Shown: positions 7,372 through 19,200, counted from the stretch's first letter. The stretch: DNA of 64,000 bases from Arsenicibacter sp965247375 (GCA_965247375.1 CBDFHU010000092.1:66704-130703), one strand, 5' to 3'. Notes: a model not told the origin generated them from the letters alone. Program-made: numbers and translations.

Positions 7372-10300
7372 CGCCCGCTGTTCGGGATTTACAATCCCGA
7401 ACCACCTGAAAGCGGATTTGCAATCCGCGCTTCGCTGGCTGTTGATCAGCTGTGCCCTGCTGGTGTCGGCCGTAGCAGTGGCACAGACCTTTCCGCTACA
7501 GATTCAGGTTAATGTGGTACCGCCCTATAGTGCCTATTTACAGGATTACGCCGGAGCGGGTCAGCAGGTCCGGATTGTGATCATCAACACCAGCCAGACC
7601 ACGTATCAGGTCCGGCTGACGGGTCAGCTGACCGGCGATAACGGGGTCGAAATCCGGACATCGGCCAACTACCGGCCGCTGCGTCCGGTGACGGTACCGC
7701 CCGGCCAGAAACTCCTGACCCGGGCCGATCTGGAGGGCCTGTTTGACCTGAATCAGATCGAGGTGGCAGGTATCGACAAGGCCCGGCTGGCACAGGGACT
7801 GCCGTTGCCTGACGGGTTTTACCAGCTTTGTGTACGTGCGTATAATGAGGGCCGTTCAGCGACGGGCGCAGCCTTATTCGGGCAGCCGTTATCGGCCGAT
7901 TTCCCGATTGGCTGCTCGGCCCCGATTCAGGTGCGGGCTGTTGAACCGCCGATTCTGGTGGCTCCGCTCTGCGATGCCGAAGTGGTGCCGACCAACCCGC
8001 AGTCGCTGGTGTTTACCTGGACGCCGCCGGTCGGCGTCTCGCCGGCACAGGTTGAGTACACGCTCCGGATTGTTGAGCTGCCGCAGGTGAATATAGACCC
8101 GAACGTTTTTATTGATGCCGTAGCGTTGCCCAGATCGGGTGCCGAGGTGCGTAATCTCCGTACCGGTACGTTCCTGTACGGGCCGACACAACCGCCGTTG
8201 ACGGTTGGCAAGCGGTACGCCTGGCGCGTACAGGCCATCGACCGGAGCAAAAAACTGAATTTCCTGAACGACGGCAAAAGTCCGGTGTGTGTGTTTACGT
8301 ACGGCAGCGGGCCGGTCGGCAACCTTAAACCGGGCATAGAAATCGCCCAGACACCGATTGTGCCGATACCGGGCCTGGGCGGTACAAGCAGTCAGCCGGA
8401 GGGCAAAACGGCGGTTGCCTACAAATCCAACCCGATTGATGCAACATGTTCCTGCAAATACACCGTTTCAGATAAAACCGTAAATAACAAGCCGGCGCTG
8501 GAAGCGGGTAAGGCCACTATCGCCGGTTTTCCGGTAACGTTCCTGAAGACCGCCGACGGCGTAAAAGAGGTAAACGGGGTACTGACCGGAAACGCGACAG
8601 TCCCCATGCCGCTGGTAAATAATGCCTATTTCAAGTTGCGGGTAGAACTGGTTAATGTGCAGTGCAACGCGGCGGGCGAGGTGATCAGCGGGTATATTCA
8701 GGCGATCCGCAGCGGTGATTTTCCGGGCATTTTACCGAAGGCCAGTAAGCCGGCACTCGAACCGCCTAAAATGCCAGAGATCAGTACCGCTAACGCGGAT
8801 AGCGTCGGGAGCCAGATTCAGAAACTGAGTGACCAGATGAAGGCACTCCCCGGGCACCTGTTGTCGCAGGCAGGCGAAGTTGCCAAAAGCGTTGGCATGG
8901 AAGTTCCGTTCGGCATTGACAAGAAAATCGGGCCGGTCAGCTCCAATATTGCCATTACCGATGTGTTTTTTACACCTGAAGATGCCTGGCTGAATGCAAC
9001 CACCTTTATTGAGTCGCCCGGGCTGAGTGCGCAGTTCAACGGCATTCCGCTGGCAGCTTATCACCTGTGTATTAAGCCGGACGGCACCTGTGGCGATAAA
9101 ATTCTGTATCTGGCGAAAGACATGCCGGCATCCAGCCTGCTGAGCCTGAAAGGCGGGGCGGTTGCCTTTAAGTCGTTGCAGGACCGGGTAACGTATGTGG
9201 TCTTTGACGGGGAGGGTTTCAAGAGCATGCATATTGCAGCAGGGCTGAAACCGCCTGGTCTGCACCGGGCAGACGACGGGAACGACCTGGAACTGTTACT
9301 GACGTCTACCGTTGATACGCCGGACTTCAACAACTGGAGCGCCGATGTCACCTTCGATGATTTTTATGTCAGCAGCCTCAAGGATTATGTCTTTTCGATG
9401 ACAGATGCGAATGGCAACGTCACCAAAGGAACGTACGATAACAGCGAAAACGACAATCCGAATGGTTTCCCCGCAGACTATACAAATATGGGTAATCTGT
9501 GGAAAGGGATCTATTTCCCGCTGCTTCAACTGAAACTCGGAGGCGTTTTTGCCAAACTCAATAAGCAGGGGAAGCCACTGACCGGCGGTGTTCAGAAACT
9601 GCTTTATGATGCGCAGAACGGGTTTAGCGGTAAAATATTCCTCCAGAATGTGCTTACCCTGGGCGACGGCCAATTAAAGAGCTGGGGACTTTCGGTTGAC
9701 GAAATCACCGGAACGTTCGTCAACAGTGAATTTAAGGAAGCCAACATGCGGGGCGGGATCGGTCTGCCTTTGTTCAAAAAAGACGATGGAACCCCTTCTC
9801 TGTTATCCTATTCGGCAACCATTGCCAATAATCCGAATAGTACAGACCTGACATTCAATGTGAAGCCGTCTGATAATATGCACGTTGACGTCTGGCGGGC
9901 AGATTTACAGGTAAACAGTGATTCTCACATCGATATTAAATACGTCGGCGGCAGTTTTTCGGCAAAAGCTAATTTTAACGGAAAGCTGGATGTCGATATC
10001 AGTATTGCCAAAATTACCGCCTGTTCGTTTGAAGAGCTGGCCGTGATGACCGATGCGCCGTATTTCAGCCTGAAAAACCTTTCCTTTAATTCCCCGCAGC
10101 GGTACCTTGGCGCAGAAGGCGACAGCGGTTTCCCGCTTACACTGACAAATGTCGGTTTGCTGGAGCCTGTAGCGCCTAAAAACCTGAAGAATGGTCAGAT
10201 CGCGAAGGATCTGGGTTTTACCGGAAACCTTGATCTGGCCGATGGCTACGCGCTGAAGGGGTCAACAACAGCCCGTCTACGGTTTACCGTCGGGGCCAAA

Positions 10301-13300
10301 TGGGAAGACTGGGGGTACAACGACTTTCTGATCGATAAAATTAATGTTGATGGAAAGATCGGGCCGGTCGGGGTGAATGCAAACATTGATTTTGTACGGG
10401 ATGATCCCAAATGGGGTAATGGCTTCTACGGAGATGCTACGCTCAATGTCGGGTTTGCATCGGGCCTGAAAGTCCAGGCGCGGTTTGGCCGGACAACGGG
10501 CGCTCAGGGGTACAAGTATTATTTTGTCAGTGGTGTCGTTCCCTTGCTGACGCCAATCGCGCTGGGTACTACGGGCTTGTTTCTGAAGGCGTTCCGGGGG
10601 GGGTTATACAAGAACGTCAATCAGGTTGTAGACACCAAAAAAGGAACGGTTACGCTTACGCCTAACCCGAAAGCCCTGGGTTTACAGGCGGGCGTAATTA
10701 TGGGAACGCCGATCAAGGGGAGCTTGCTGAACCTGGACGGCACGCTGACCGTTGAGTTCAATCCGATGCAGATAACGATTGATGCGGCGGCTTATCTGCT
10801 GCACAGTAATGAACCGCCGACCTATACCAATCCGCTGGCTACCGGAAAGGCGCTGATTAACATCAACATCACCGAGAGTACATTCAGCGGGGATCTGAAC
10901 CTGAAAGCCCAGCAGTCGTTGGCTGACTTTTCGGTAACAGGAACGGTGCCGGGGAGTATTTACCTGAACTGGAGTAACGGGGATTTCTATGCCGCTCTGG
11001 GGAATCCGAATGGTGCCCGCGTCGATCTGAGTTTAATGGCCGGAGGGGCCGAACTCTTCAAAATGAATTCGTACTTCCTGATGGGCAGTTATGTGCCGAA
11101 GGATGTATTCGGGGTACTGCCACCGCCTCCGTATGGGATTCCGGCGGATATGCTACAGCGGTTGCATTACAAACCGTCAGAAGTATTTGCGGGCAGTAAA
11201 AACGGGGCGGCGCTGGCCTTTGGCGCTTTTACCGGGGTTGGTACGCTGGACAAGCCTGTCGAGAATTCATTCGGGCCTTTTGTGTTTGAATATTCCATCG
11301 GGATGGGGTATGATTTTGTACTCAAACAGGTCGGCCCCTGCGCCAACTACAGTACGCCGGGGTTCAACGGGTGGTATGCCGTAGCCCAGTTATATGCCTA
11401 TCTGGGGTTTGCACTCAGCATAGACGTGGATCTTTGGTTCTATGAGGGCCGGGTAGAAGCCCTCAGCGGGCAGGCGGCGGCTTTGCTGCAGGCCGGGATG
11501 GTAAACCCGATCTGGTTGCAGGGGAGTGTCATGTTACGCTACAGGGCATTGGGAGGTCTGGTCCGTGGCAGTTGCTCTGCCCATGTTGAATACAATATCA
11601 AGAATCAGTGTATTCCGAAGGAGCTACCGATTGATCCGTTCGGGGATTTACCGCTGATTTCTACGCTGTTGCCCGACGGCGATAAGGATGCATCGATCAT
11701 GTCGCCTTTTTATGCGGAATTCAACTTCCCGGTAGAAACAAACATTGACGTGGATTCAACTGATAAGGCGGGGCATGTGCTGAAAACGCTCACCTTCCGG
11801 ATTGTCTACAAGGCCGGCATGCAGTTTCTGGCTAAACCAAAGTCGCTTGGCGGAAATTACAATGCGTTTAAAGACTGTATCAATGACGACAGCGGCCGGT
11901 TACGGTACGGCAAAAGTGAAGACGGAGACGATAATTACACCGCTACGTTTTACCGGAACTCTGCCCTTGCGCCGGAAACAGACTACAAACTAACGCTCGG
12001 ATTAGTTGCCCTCCGCCGCGAGCCGGGCGGTGCGTTCAAGGAGTTCAAAACGAAAGATGGTAAAGTAAAGGAAACGGTCATGGAAGTCTCGTTCCGGACC
12101 GGTAAGTGTAATACGACGTTGACCCGCGAGGGCAACAACAAGACGGTTGCCTATTCGTATCCTTTTGAGGGGCAGCGCTACTTTATGAAAGGAGAGAATA
12201 AGCCGACGTTTATTGAGTTTATGGCGAAAACCTGCTGCATTGATAATCTGGACAATACGGCGGATTTTAACCTGAAAGTGCGGCTGACACCGGGTTTCGG
12301 CGGATCATTTAACACGAACACTAAGGCTGGTGCGATTCTGCTGGATGCCAAATTTGTTGACAAACTGCACGTCACCTATGACATGTCGCAGGCAGTGCTG
12401 AAAAACAATCAGCTATACCGGTTCGAGTTAGTCCGTGTACCGACCGCGAAGTACATCAAGGAACAGGAAGCCATATTAGCCGAAATGAAAAAGAAGGCAG
12501 CTGCCAAAAATTTCTATGTGGCGACCGGATGGATGAACTCCGGCGGAACAGGAAGCAACAACAGTGGTGTAATCACAGCAAACGTTGGCGCCGGCACCGG
12601 CCAGTTGTTTGATCTCAATGGTTCTGGCGGAGGTTCCGGTTCAGGTTCCGGTAAGGCCGTGATGGCAGGAAATATCGGTCAGCAGGCAAGTATCGGCGGT
12701 CAGGTTACGGCAGCATCCGTTAACACGAAGGCAAATGCTGCCATTGGCTCTTACCTGGACAAAAAACCGGAAATATACAGCGACGGTACGAGTGTGGTAC
12801 AGGTAGATCTCTCAAAAACAGGTAAAAGCAACAAGCTGGTCCGGCTCTACGATTATCAGCAGGATTATGACATCGGTAAAAAGCTGGAACAGGTACTCTA
12901 TACTTATTACTTCCAGACCAGCAAATTCAACACGCTGAGCGAAAAGCTGGCTATGGTTGCCTTTAATTCATTGCAGGAGGAAAAGGTAATTCCGCTGCCG
13001 GCCTATACCAGTACACTGGCTGATAATATGTACATCATCCCGATGGGGACAAGCGAAAACTTCGACACCTATGAGGTGCGTTCGAAAGACCTGGGTAACG
13101 GGAAGTTTTTACCATCGCTGATCGGGTTAAAGGTTGACTGGAACAGCAATGCCTGGTTTAAGGATTTCGTAAATCCCACGCTATCCATGATGAACTATTT
13201 CAACTATCTGCCTGTAGGGAACAACGTGCCGGCCGTATGGAGTGCTGCTGATCGTTTATCACGGCAAATGGTGTACACAAACAGCTTGTTTGAAGGACCG

Positions 13301-14131
13301 GAGCCACCGATAAAAGACAAGGATGTCGATAAAGCGCTGATGGGTTCCGAAGCGTATTATGAAACCAATCAGATTACGGGGGAAGATGTCATGATTGCTG
13401 CCGGAACAGCCGCTCAGGTAATGAGTCAGGGCAAGCGCCGGGTAGGCGTAGTGCTGGACCCGACGCCGTTCCACAAGCTCTACGCCAATACGCTGGTTAA
13501 AGATGCCGCTGATCTGCTGCTCGAAGTGAAAGAAAAACTCCAGCCCTTGTCTATTGACTATGCCACGGCGATTGATAAGCAGCTGAAGCTTGTGTGCACG
13601 AATATGGGGATGACCAAGGAGCAGATTAAGACCTTTACGGATGCCATGTTCGTGTCGATGACAACAGCGACGTTCTACGACAACATGAAGGCCGATGACT
13701 TTGACGCGTTCATTCCTGCTATCGAAAAGGCAACGGTAAATGCGATGGCGTATAACAAATTCTGGCCACCGGTCAACTTTACGTTTATCATAAAGTCAAA
13801 TTGTTATGTCGCTTATATAGTGACTAAAATGAAAGCGGACAGCAAAATGAACGAGAATTTTTTCTATAAGTCGCTGAGCAACATTTCGCCGTCAGGGTTC
13901 AAAAATCCGGAAGATTTTTACTACAAGCCGCTGCGCTATCAGAAAAATTCGTCGGTCAGTGTGCAGGTATGGACGCTGCCGGCCACCAAGGTAGCAAACT
14001 ACAGTCTGAACAACCCTGCCGGGGTAAGTGATCGTTTCTGGGACAAAGAAGGCAACTGTTTATCACCGGAAGCCTTCTCCGATATGCTGAATACAAATCG
14101 TACAGGTCTATTCTTTATCAAATTCAAATGA
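7355..14131 (+). CDS. Giant TANFOR-domain surface protein (about 2258 aa)
   Basis: The frame is open for 6.8 kb without a break. After the signal peptide (...LLISCALLVSAVAVAQ) comes a TANFOR-type region at about residues 40-320: FPLQIQVNVVPPYSAYLQDY, TRADLEGLFDL, GFYQLCVRAYN and TVGKRYAWRVQAID. The middle (about 640-1450) is a long run of short beta-strands rich in Gly, Asn and Asp, of beta-solenoid or barrel character. An Ig-like unit of SbsA type follows (about 1480-1620), then a Gly/Ser linker (GSGGGSGSGSG) near 1770 and a mixed C-terminal part. The ATG at 7355 gives about 28 residues before the hydrophobic core, and this stretch is encoded by two palindromes. An in-frame TTG at 7418 would give a textbook signal peptide instead. 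Stop and next start overlap (ATGA at 14128). Function is unknown; it is probably exposed at the cell surface. Confidence 0.85.
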   Translation: MASRSNARCSGFTIPNHLKADLQSALRWLLISCALLVSAVAVAQTFPLQIQVNVVPPYSAYLQDYAGAGQQVRIVIINTSQTTYQVRLTGQLTGDNGVEIRTSANYRPLRPVTVPPGQKLLTRADLEGLFDLNQIEVAGIDKARLAQGLPLPDGFYQLCVRAYNEGRSATGAALFGQPLSADFPIGCSAPIQVRAVEPPILVAPLCDAEVVPTNPQSLVFTWTPPVGVSPAQVEYTLRIVELPQVNIDPNVFIDAVALPRSGAEVRNLRTGTFLYGPTQPPLTVGKRYAWRVQAIDRSKKLNFLNDGKSPVCVFTYGSGPVGNLKPGIEIAQTPIVPIPGLGGTSSQPEGKTAVAYKSNPIDATCSCKYTVSDKTVNNKPALEAGKATIAGFPVTFLKTADGVKEVNGVLTGNATVPMPLVNNAYFKLRVELVNVQCNAAGEVISGYIQAIRSGDFPGILPKASKPALEPPKMPEISTANADSVGSQIQKLSDQMKALPGHLLSQAGEVAKSVGMEVPFGIDKKIGPVSSNIAITDVFFTPEDAWLNATTFIESPGLSAQFNGIPLAAYHLCIKPDGTCGDKILYLAKDMPASSLLSLKGGAVAFKSLQDRVTYVVFDGEGFKSMHIAAGLKPPGLHRADDGNDLELLLTSTVDTPDFNNWSADVTFDDFYVSSLKDYVFSMTDANGNVTKGTYDNSENDNPNGFPADYTNMGNLWKGIYFPLLQLKLGGVFAKLNKQGKPLTGGVQKLLYDAQNGFSGKIFLQNVLTLGDGQLKSWGLSVDEITGTFVNSEFKEANMRGGIGLPLFKKDDGTPSLLSYSATIANNPNSTDLTFNVKPSDNMHVDVWRADLQVNSDSHIDIKYVGGSFSAKANFNGKLDVDISIAKITACSFEELAVMTDAPYFSLKNLSFNSPQRYLGAEGDSGFPLTLTNVGLLEPVAPKNLKNGQIAKDLGFTGNLDLADGYALKGSTTARLRFTVGAKWEDWGYNDFLIDKINVDGKIGPVGVNANIDFVRDDPKWGNGFYGDATLNVGFASGLKVQARFGRTTGAQGYKYYFVSGVVPLLTPIALGTTGLFLKAFRGGLYKNVNQVVDTKKGTVTLTPNPKALGLQAGVIMGTPIKGSLLNLDGTLTVEFNPMQITIDAAAYLLHSNEPPTYTNPLATGKALININITESTFSGDLNLKAQQSLADFSVTGTVPGSIYLNWSNGDFYAALGNPNGARVDLSLMAGGAELFKMNSYFLMGSYVPKDVFGVLPPPPYGIPADMLQRLHYKPSEVFAGSKNGAALAFGAFTGVGTLDKPVENSFGPFVFEYSIGMGYDFVLKQVGPCANYSTPGFNGWYAVAQLYAYLGFALSIDVDLWFYEGRVEALSGQAAALLQAGMVNPIWLQGSVMLRYRALGGLVRGSCSAHVEYNIKNQCIPKELPIDPFGDLPLISTLLPDGDKDASIMSPFYAEFNFPVETNIDVDSTDKAGHVLKTLTFRIVYKAGMQFLAKPKSLGGNYNAFKDCINDDSGRLRYGKSEDGDDNYTATFYRNSALAPETDYKLTLGLVALRREPGGAFKEFKTKDGKVKETVMEVSFRTGKCNTTLTREGNNKTVAYSYPFEGQRYFMKGENKPTFIEFMAKTCCIDNLDNTADFNLKVRLTPGFGGSFNTNTKAGAILLDAKFVDKLHVTYDMSQAVLKNNQLYRFELVRVPTAKYIKEQEAILAEMKKKAAAKNFYVATGWMNSGGTGSNNSGVITANVGAGTGQLFDLNGSGGGSGSGSGKAVMAGNIGQQASIGGQVTAASVNTKANAAIGSYLDKKPEIYSDGTSVVQVDLSKTGKSNKLVRLYDYQQDYDIGKKLEQVLYTYYFQTSKFNTLSEKLAMVAFNSLQEEKVIPLPAYTSTLADNMYIIPMGTSENFDTYEVRSKDLGNGKFLPSLIGLKVDWNSNAWFKDFVNPTLSMMNYFNYLPVGNNVPAVWSAADRLSRQMVYTNSLFEGPEPPIKDKDVDKALMGSEAYYETNQITGEDVMIAAGTAAQVMSQGKRRVGVVLDPTPFHKLYANTLVKDAADLLLEVKEKLQPLSIDYATAIDKQLKLVCTNMGMTKEQIKTFTDAMFVSMTTATFYDNMKADDFDAFIPAIEKATVNAMAYNKFWPPVNFTFIIKSNCYVAYIVTKMKADSKMNENFFYKSLSNISPSGFKNPEDFYYKPLRYQKNSSVSVQVWTLPATKVANYSLNNPAGVSDRFWDKEGNCLSPEAFSDMLNTNRTGLFFIKFK
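7381..7428. repeat. Two palindromes of an intergenic repeat inside the TANFOR 5' coding end
   Basis: TTCGGGATT (7381-7389) pairs perfectly with AATCCCGAA (7393-7401) over a 3-nt loop. GCGGATT (7412-7418) pairs with AATCCGC (7422-7428), also over 3 nt. The two hairpins share the GGATT-nnn-AATCC core. Arrays of this style are typical of interspersed palindromic repeats. Here they lie after the first possible ATG and before the signal-peptide core. Confidence 0.7.
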
Positions 14132-16269
14132 CACGCTTGCGGCATCTACTAGTGGTTACCGGCATGCTGCAGCTGCTGGTAAGCGGGGCTTTCGCTCAGG
14201 GTACTAAACCGGCGGTAAAGCAGGGCGGACAGTCGTCTGCCCGGACCGACGGCGATACAACCGTCTATCGGGTCATGATTATGGGTAAAGCCTATGGTGA
14301 TTCGATCGCTGTACGGTGGGCGCCCGATCAGGCGACATTGTGGCGGGCGGCCCTGCGCGGCGAAGGCTACCTGCTGACCAGGCGCAGCATCGGACCGGAC
14401 GGAAAACTTAAGGTTGACTATCAGAAGACCATACGTCCGTGGACAATTGAGGAGTGGAAGCAGAAAGCGGGTCCGCGTGATACGCTGGCCGGTTTATGTG
14501 TGCAGTTGCTGTACGGAAAAAAATCGGATGTTGACCTTTCGGACGGTATCACGCTGGGCAAGGCCCTGCGGCAGCATGAACAGAATCAGCTGGGTTTTGC
14601 CCTGGCACTGATTCAGGCCGATGTGAACCCGATCCATGCCCGTGGCTTAGGACTTGGCTTTCTGGATAAGGATGTTAAACCCGGCATCCTGTACCGGTAT
14701 TACATTTACCCGCTGCTGCCCCCTTCGCCGCCGGTCAACAACAAGCCGACAGGCTTACCGGTCGAAGCCGGTCAGACGAGCGTGATTAACCTGCCGGCAA
14801 GCGAGCGGCCGGCCATGATCCCGTTACAGTATGAAGCCGGTGACCGCGTTGTACGGGTCAGCTGGGACAGAGGTATCGCGGATAATCTGTTTACGGCTTA
14901 TTATGTTGAACGGTCGGCAGATGCGGGAAAGACATTCCGGCGACTGACGCGCCGCCCGTGGTTACAGCCGCCGGACAGCCGCCGGGCTGACCGGATTACC
15001 TATATTGATTCTACCGCCCGGAATTATCAGCCTTATCTGTACCGGGTAATTGGCATTACGCCGTTCGGTGAGCTGAGTATACCCTCCACACTAACCGTAC
15101 GGAGCGTCGACCAGACACCGCCTGCGCTGGTTCAGCAGGTAAAAGTGAAGCACACAGGCGGGAGTAAAGTGCAGATAAACTGGACGTATCCGAACCGGCC
15201 GGGCGACTTTAAAGGATACCAGGTTAGTAAAGGGATGAAAATTGAAGGCCCGTTTGTCAGTCTGACACCTAAACTGCTGCCGGCTAATCAGCTGACATTT
15301 ACTGATACTACGGCTATTCCGTATCTGCCTGCGTTTTACCGGGTAACAGCCGTCGATACGACCGGAAATGAAAGCCCGTCACTGCCGGTTCAGTGTTCGT
15401 TTCTGGATACTAAAGGCCCGGCCAAACCCAAAGGGTTGCAGGGGTATGTTGATACCACCGGCTTTGTACGAATTGTCTGGGATACAAGTCCGGAGGCCGA
15501 TTTGCTGGGCTATGCGGTTGTCATGGCCAATGATCCTGCGCATGTCTTTACGCCGAGAACCGGTAATTATCTGGCTGTGAGTGTATTCAATGATACTACA
15601 TCGCTACAGACCCTGAGTCGTCGCCTTTGCTACCGGGTAATCGCCTATGACCGCAATTATAACCCGAGTGAACCCTCGGATGTGTTGATTTTACAACGCC
15701 CCGACCGCATTCCGCCGGTTCCGCCGATTCTGACACATTATGTCGCCAGTGATTCAGCCCTGACGCTGGAATGGGCAAAAAGTAGTAGCAGTGATGTCCG
15801 GGAGCAGATTCTGCTGCGTCGGAGTGCCGCTACGGAACGCTGGACCGAAGTGGCTAAGATAGGGTCTGCCGTAACCCGGTATGCGGACGTGACGGTCAAA
15901 TCAGGTATGCCATATACCTATGCCTTAGTGGCTGTTGATTCGTCAGGACTCCGGTCGGCCGTATCTCCGGTTCTGGATCTGAAAACACTGCCAATGTCTG
16001 TTAAGGCACCTCAGAATCTATCGGCGATGCTATCGGCGGATAAGAAGACCATTGTGCTGACCTGGAAATACCCGAATGCCTTATGCCGGTATATCATTTA
16101 TCGGGCCAATGCACCGGATCCCATGAAAAGCTATGGGGCTGTCAACAGGGAAACCACCTTTACCGACCGGCAGCCGGGTAAAGGGAAAAATGAGTATGTG
16201 ATAAAAGTTATTAATCCCGACGGGCGCGAATCCGGATTATCGAACCGCGTAATTATAGACATGAAGTAA
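14128..16269 (+). CDS. Exported fibronectin type III repeat protein (713 aa)
   Basis: A signal peptide (MTRLRHLLVV... ending GAFAQ) is followed by a region unlike anything I recognise (about 25-230). Four to five FN3-like domains then run from about 230 to 713, each with a WxYP or RVSWD strand, a YYVERS-type strand and a YRVIG/YRVTAVD strand ending in a proline linker. No C-terminal T9SS tail is obvious, so it may stay periplasmic or be anchored by a partner. It starts in the stop codon of the TANFOR gene and ends 2 bp before the next gene, so it belongs to the same operon. It is likely an adhesive or structural partner of its neighbours. Confidence 0.85.
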   Translation: MTRLRHLLVVTGMLQLLVSGAFAQGTKPAVKQGGQSSARTDGDTTVYRVMIMGKAYGDSIAVRWAPDQATLWRAALRGEGYLLTRRSIGPDGKLKVDYQKTIRPWTIEEWKQKAGPRDTLAGLCVQLLYGKKSDVDLSDGITLGKALRQHEQNQLGFALALIQADVNPIHARGLGLGFLDKDVKPGILYRYYIYPLLPPSPPVNNKPTGLPVEAGQTSVINLPASERPAMIPLQYEAGDRVVRVSWDRGIADNLFTAYYVERSADAGKTFRRLTRRPWLQPPDSRRADRITYIDSTARNYQPYLYRVIGITPFGELSIPSTLTVRSVDQTPPALVQQVKVKHTGGSKVQINWTYPNRPGDFKGYQVSKGMKIEGPFVSLTPKLLPANQLTFTDTTAIPYLPAFYRVTAVDTTGNESPSLPVQCSFLDTKGPAKPKGLQGYVDTTGFVRIVWDTSPEADLLGYAVVMANDPAHVFTPRTGNYLAVSVFNDTTSLQTLSRRLCYRVIAYDRNYNPSEPSDVLILQRPDRIPPVPPILTHYVASDSALTLEWAKSSSSDVREQILLRRSAATERWTEVAKIGSAVTRYADVTVKSGMPYTYALVAVDSSGLRSAVSPVLDLKTLPMSVKAPQNLSAMLSADKKTIVLTWKYPNALCRYIIYRANAPDPMKSYGAVNRETTFTDRQPGKGKNEYVIKVINPDGRESGLSNRVIIDMK

Positions 16270-16271
16270 TT

Positions 16272-19200
16272 ATGAAAACGTATACGAACAGGGTGTGGTT
16301 ATGCGGGGTGCTGTTTCTGTTGTCATGCTCTGCCTTCGCCCAGTTAACGGCTCCGTCAAACCTCGCTGCTACAGCGCCGGCCTACAACCGCGTCGTGCTG
16401 ACGTGGCGGGATAATTCGACGGGAGAAACTAAATTTGAAATTGAACGGAATAACTTCACCAGCTTTACCAAAATCGGGGAGGTTGGTGCCAACGTGACCA
16501 CGTATACCGACAATTCGGTCGGGGGCGGGACGTATCGGGTACGGGCCGTGTTTGCAACCGGTGCTTCGGCCTATTCAAATGAAATTTCGATTTCAACGCC
16601 CCCCGAACCGCCGGGCGCACCGACGGGGCTGGCGCTGACGTTGCAGGGGAGCAGCATCCGGCTGGTCTGGAACAACGGCTCCGGCGGTACGGCAACCGAC
16701 TACCAGATCGAGCGCAGCAATAATGCCGGTAGTGGCTTCGTGCTGATCCAGACCGTAGCCTACAGCCGGACGCCGACGTATACCGACAATGGTGTGGCCA
16801 GCGGAACTCAGTACTGTTACCGGGTGCGGGCCCGCAATTCCGGTGGTACGTCTAGCTATTCAAACGTGCCTTGTCTCACCACGCCGCTGGCACCCACCAA
16901 TGTTGTTAATTTACAGGCACAGGCCCTTTCGGGTACGTCAATCAAGCTGACCTGGAACCGCTATGGTAAGGAAAGCGGCATTGCCATTGAGCGCCGTACG
17001 GGGCAGAACGGTAGCTGGACACGTATTGCCACAACCCTGGCCGACGGCGGGGAATATACCGATAACAGCGGCCTCTCGCCGGGAACGGAGTATTGCTACC
17101 GGATTTTTGAAGACGGCCATGAGTACTCATCGGTTGCCTGTGCGACCACCTCACAGACTGTACCGACAGCGCCGGCACGGCTGGCGGCCACCGTCATTTC
17201 GTCGACGCAGATTGACCTGCAATGGGCCGATTTGTCGAATAACGAAACGGGCTTTGAGGTCGAACGGGCGAGTGCGCCGGGCGGACCGTTTACTAAAATC
17301 GCTGACCTCGGCATTAACACACAGACCTATTCTGACCGGAACCTGACACCGAACACGCAGTACTGCTATCGGGTGCAGGCTAAAAACAGTGTGGGTGGGT
17401 CGGGTTTTTCCAATACCGTCTGCGGAACAACCCAGCCCATTCCGGTTCCCGCAGCACCGGCTAATCTGGCGGCAGTTGCAGCTTCATCCACGCAGATCAA
17501 CCTGAGCTGGACCGACCGGGCCGATAATGAAACGGGGTTTGAGGTCGAACGGGCGAGTGCGCCGGGCGGGCCGTTTGCCAAAATCGCCGATCTGGGTATC
17601 AACACGCAGACATATGCCGACCAGGGCCTTTCGCCGAACACGCAGTACTGCTACCGGGTGCAGGCCAAAAACAGTTCGGGCGGGTCGGGCTTCTCGAATA
17701 CGGCCTGCGCCACTACTCCGACCCCGCCGGTTCCGCCACCGGCTGCACCGACAACGCTGGTCGCTACAGCGGTGTCGTCGTCTCAGATCAACCTAAACTG
17801 GACCGACAACGCTACCAACGAAACGGGTTTTGAACTGGAACGCTCGACCGATGGGACCAACTTTACCAAAATTGCTGATCTGCGGCCGGATATAACCACT
17901 TACCAGAATACAGGCCTGAATCCGGCGACCCGCTACTTTTACCGCGTTCGGGCCGTAAATCAGGGCGGACAGTCGGCATACTCTAATGTGGCTAATGCCA
18001 CGACGGCCGATGTCGTCCCGAACGCCCCTGCACGATTGACGGCACAGACAACGTCATTTTCGGCCATTGTGCTTAACTGGGCCGACCTGTCGAACAACGA
18101 AGCGGGTTTCCAGATCGAACGGGCAGGCAGTTCAACGGGTACGTTTACCAAAATTGCCGATGTCGGCGCGAATGCAACGACCTTTACCGATGCCGGCCTG
18201 ACTGGTTCGACTCAGTATTGCTACCGTGTGCGGGCGTTGAATGCCGTTGGGGCGAGTGCGTACTCCGATGTGGTTTGTGCGACAACCCCGGCCGCTCCGG
18301 TACCGCCACCGGCTGCACCGACAGCTTTAGTGGCTACGGCGGTTTCGTCGGCCACGATTAATCTGAGCTGGACCGATAACGCAACCACGGAAACCGGTTA
18401 CGAAATCGAGCGGTCAACCGATGGGATCAACTTTGTCAAAATTGCTGATGTGCCGGCCAACGCGACGACTTATCAGAGCACGGGTCTGAATCCGGCGACC
18501 CGCTACTTTTACCGTGTCCGCGCCGTGAATCAGGGAGGTGGCTCAGCCTATTCAAACATAGCCGATGCCACGACGGCCGATGTGCCGCCCGCCGCCCCGG
18601 CCCGACTGGCGGCCACGGCGGTATCGTCGACACAGATCAACCTGCAATGGGCCGATCTGTCGGGGAATGAAACCGGCTTTCAGATTGAGCGGTCAACGGA
18701 TGGGGTCAACTTTACCAAAATTGCTGATGTCGGGGCAAACGTGACGACTTACCAAAGTACGGGCCTGACGTTTCTGACCAAATACTACTACAGAGTCAGA
18801 GCTGTCAATGCCATCGGGACATCGGCCTATTCGAACGTGGCTGATGCGACGACACTGCCGCCGCCAGTACCGGTTGCACCGCAGAACCTGACGGCCGTTG
18901 CCACTGATTTTGACCGGATCCGCCTGAACTGGTCAGCCAATACCGACATCGTATCAGGCTATGTGCTGGAACGGGCGCTTTCTCCGGCCGGTACCTTTAC
19001 GGTGGTCGCGGAAGTCGCGTTTGGCACGAATTCGTACCTCGATACAGGGTTACAGGAGCAGACCGTGTATTACTATCGGTTGCGGGCAAAAAATGTGGCC
19101 GGTAACTCGCCGTACAGCAACATTGCCAGCGCAAAAACCGAAGAAATGGTGGTGGCCGTGAAGAAAGAACCGGTAGCACTGATGTGGCAGGTGACGCAGC

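Noticed and set aside
8732..9265. 177-codon minus-strand frame inside the TANFOR gene
   Set aside because: Shadow of a continuous 6.8-kb coding frame; no start context or domain.
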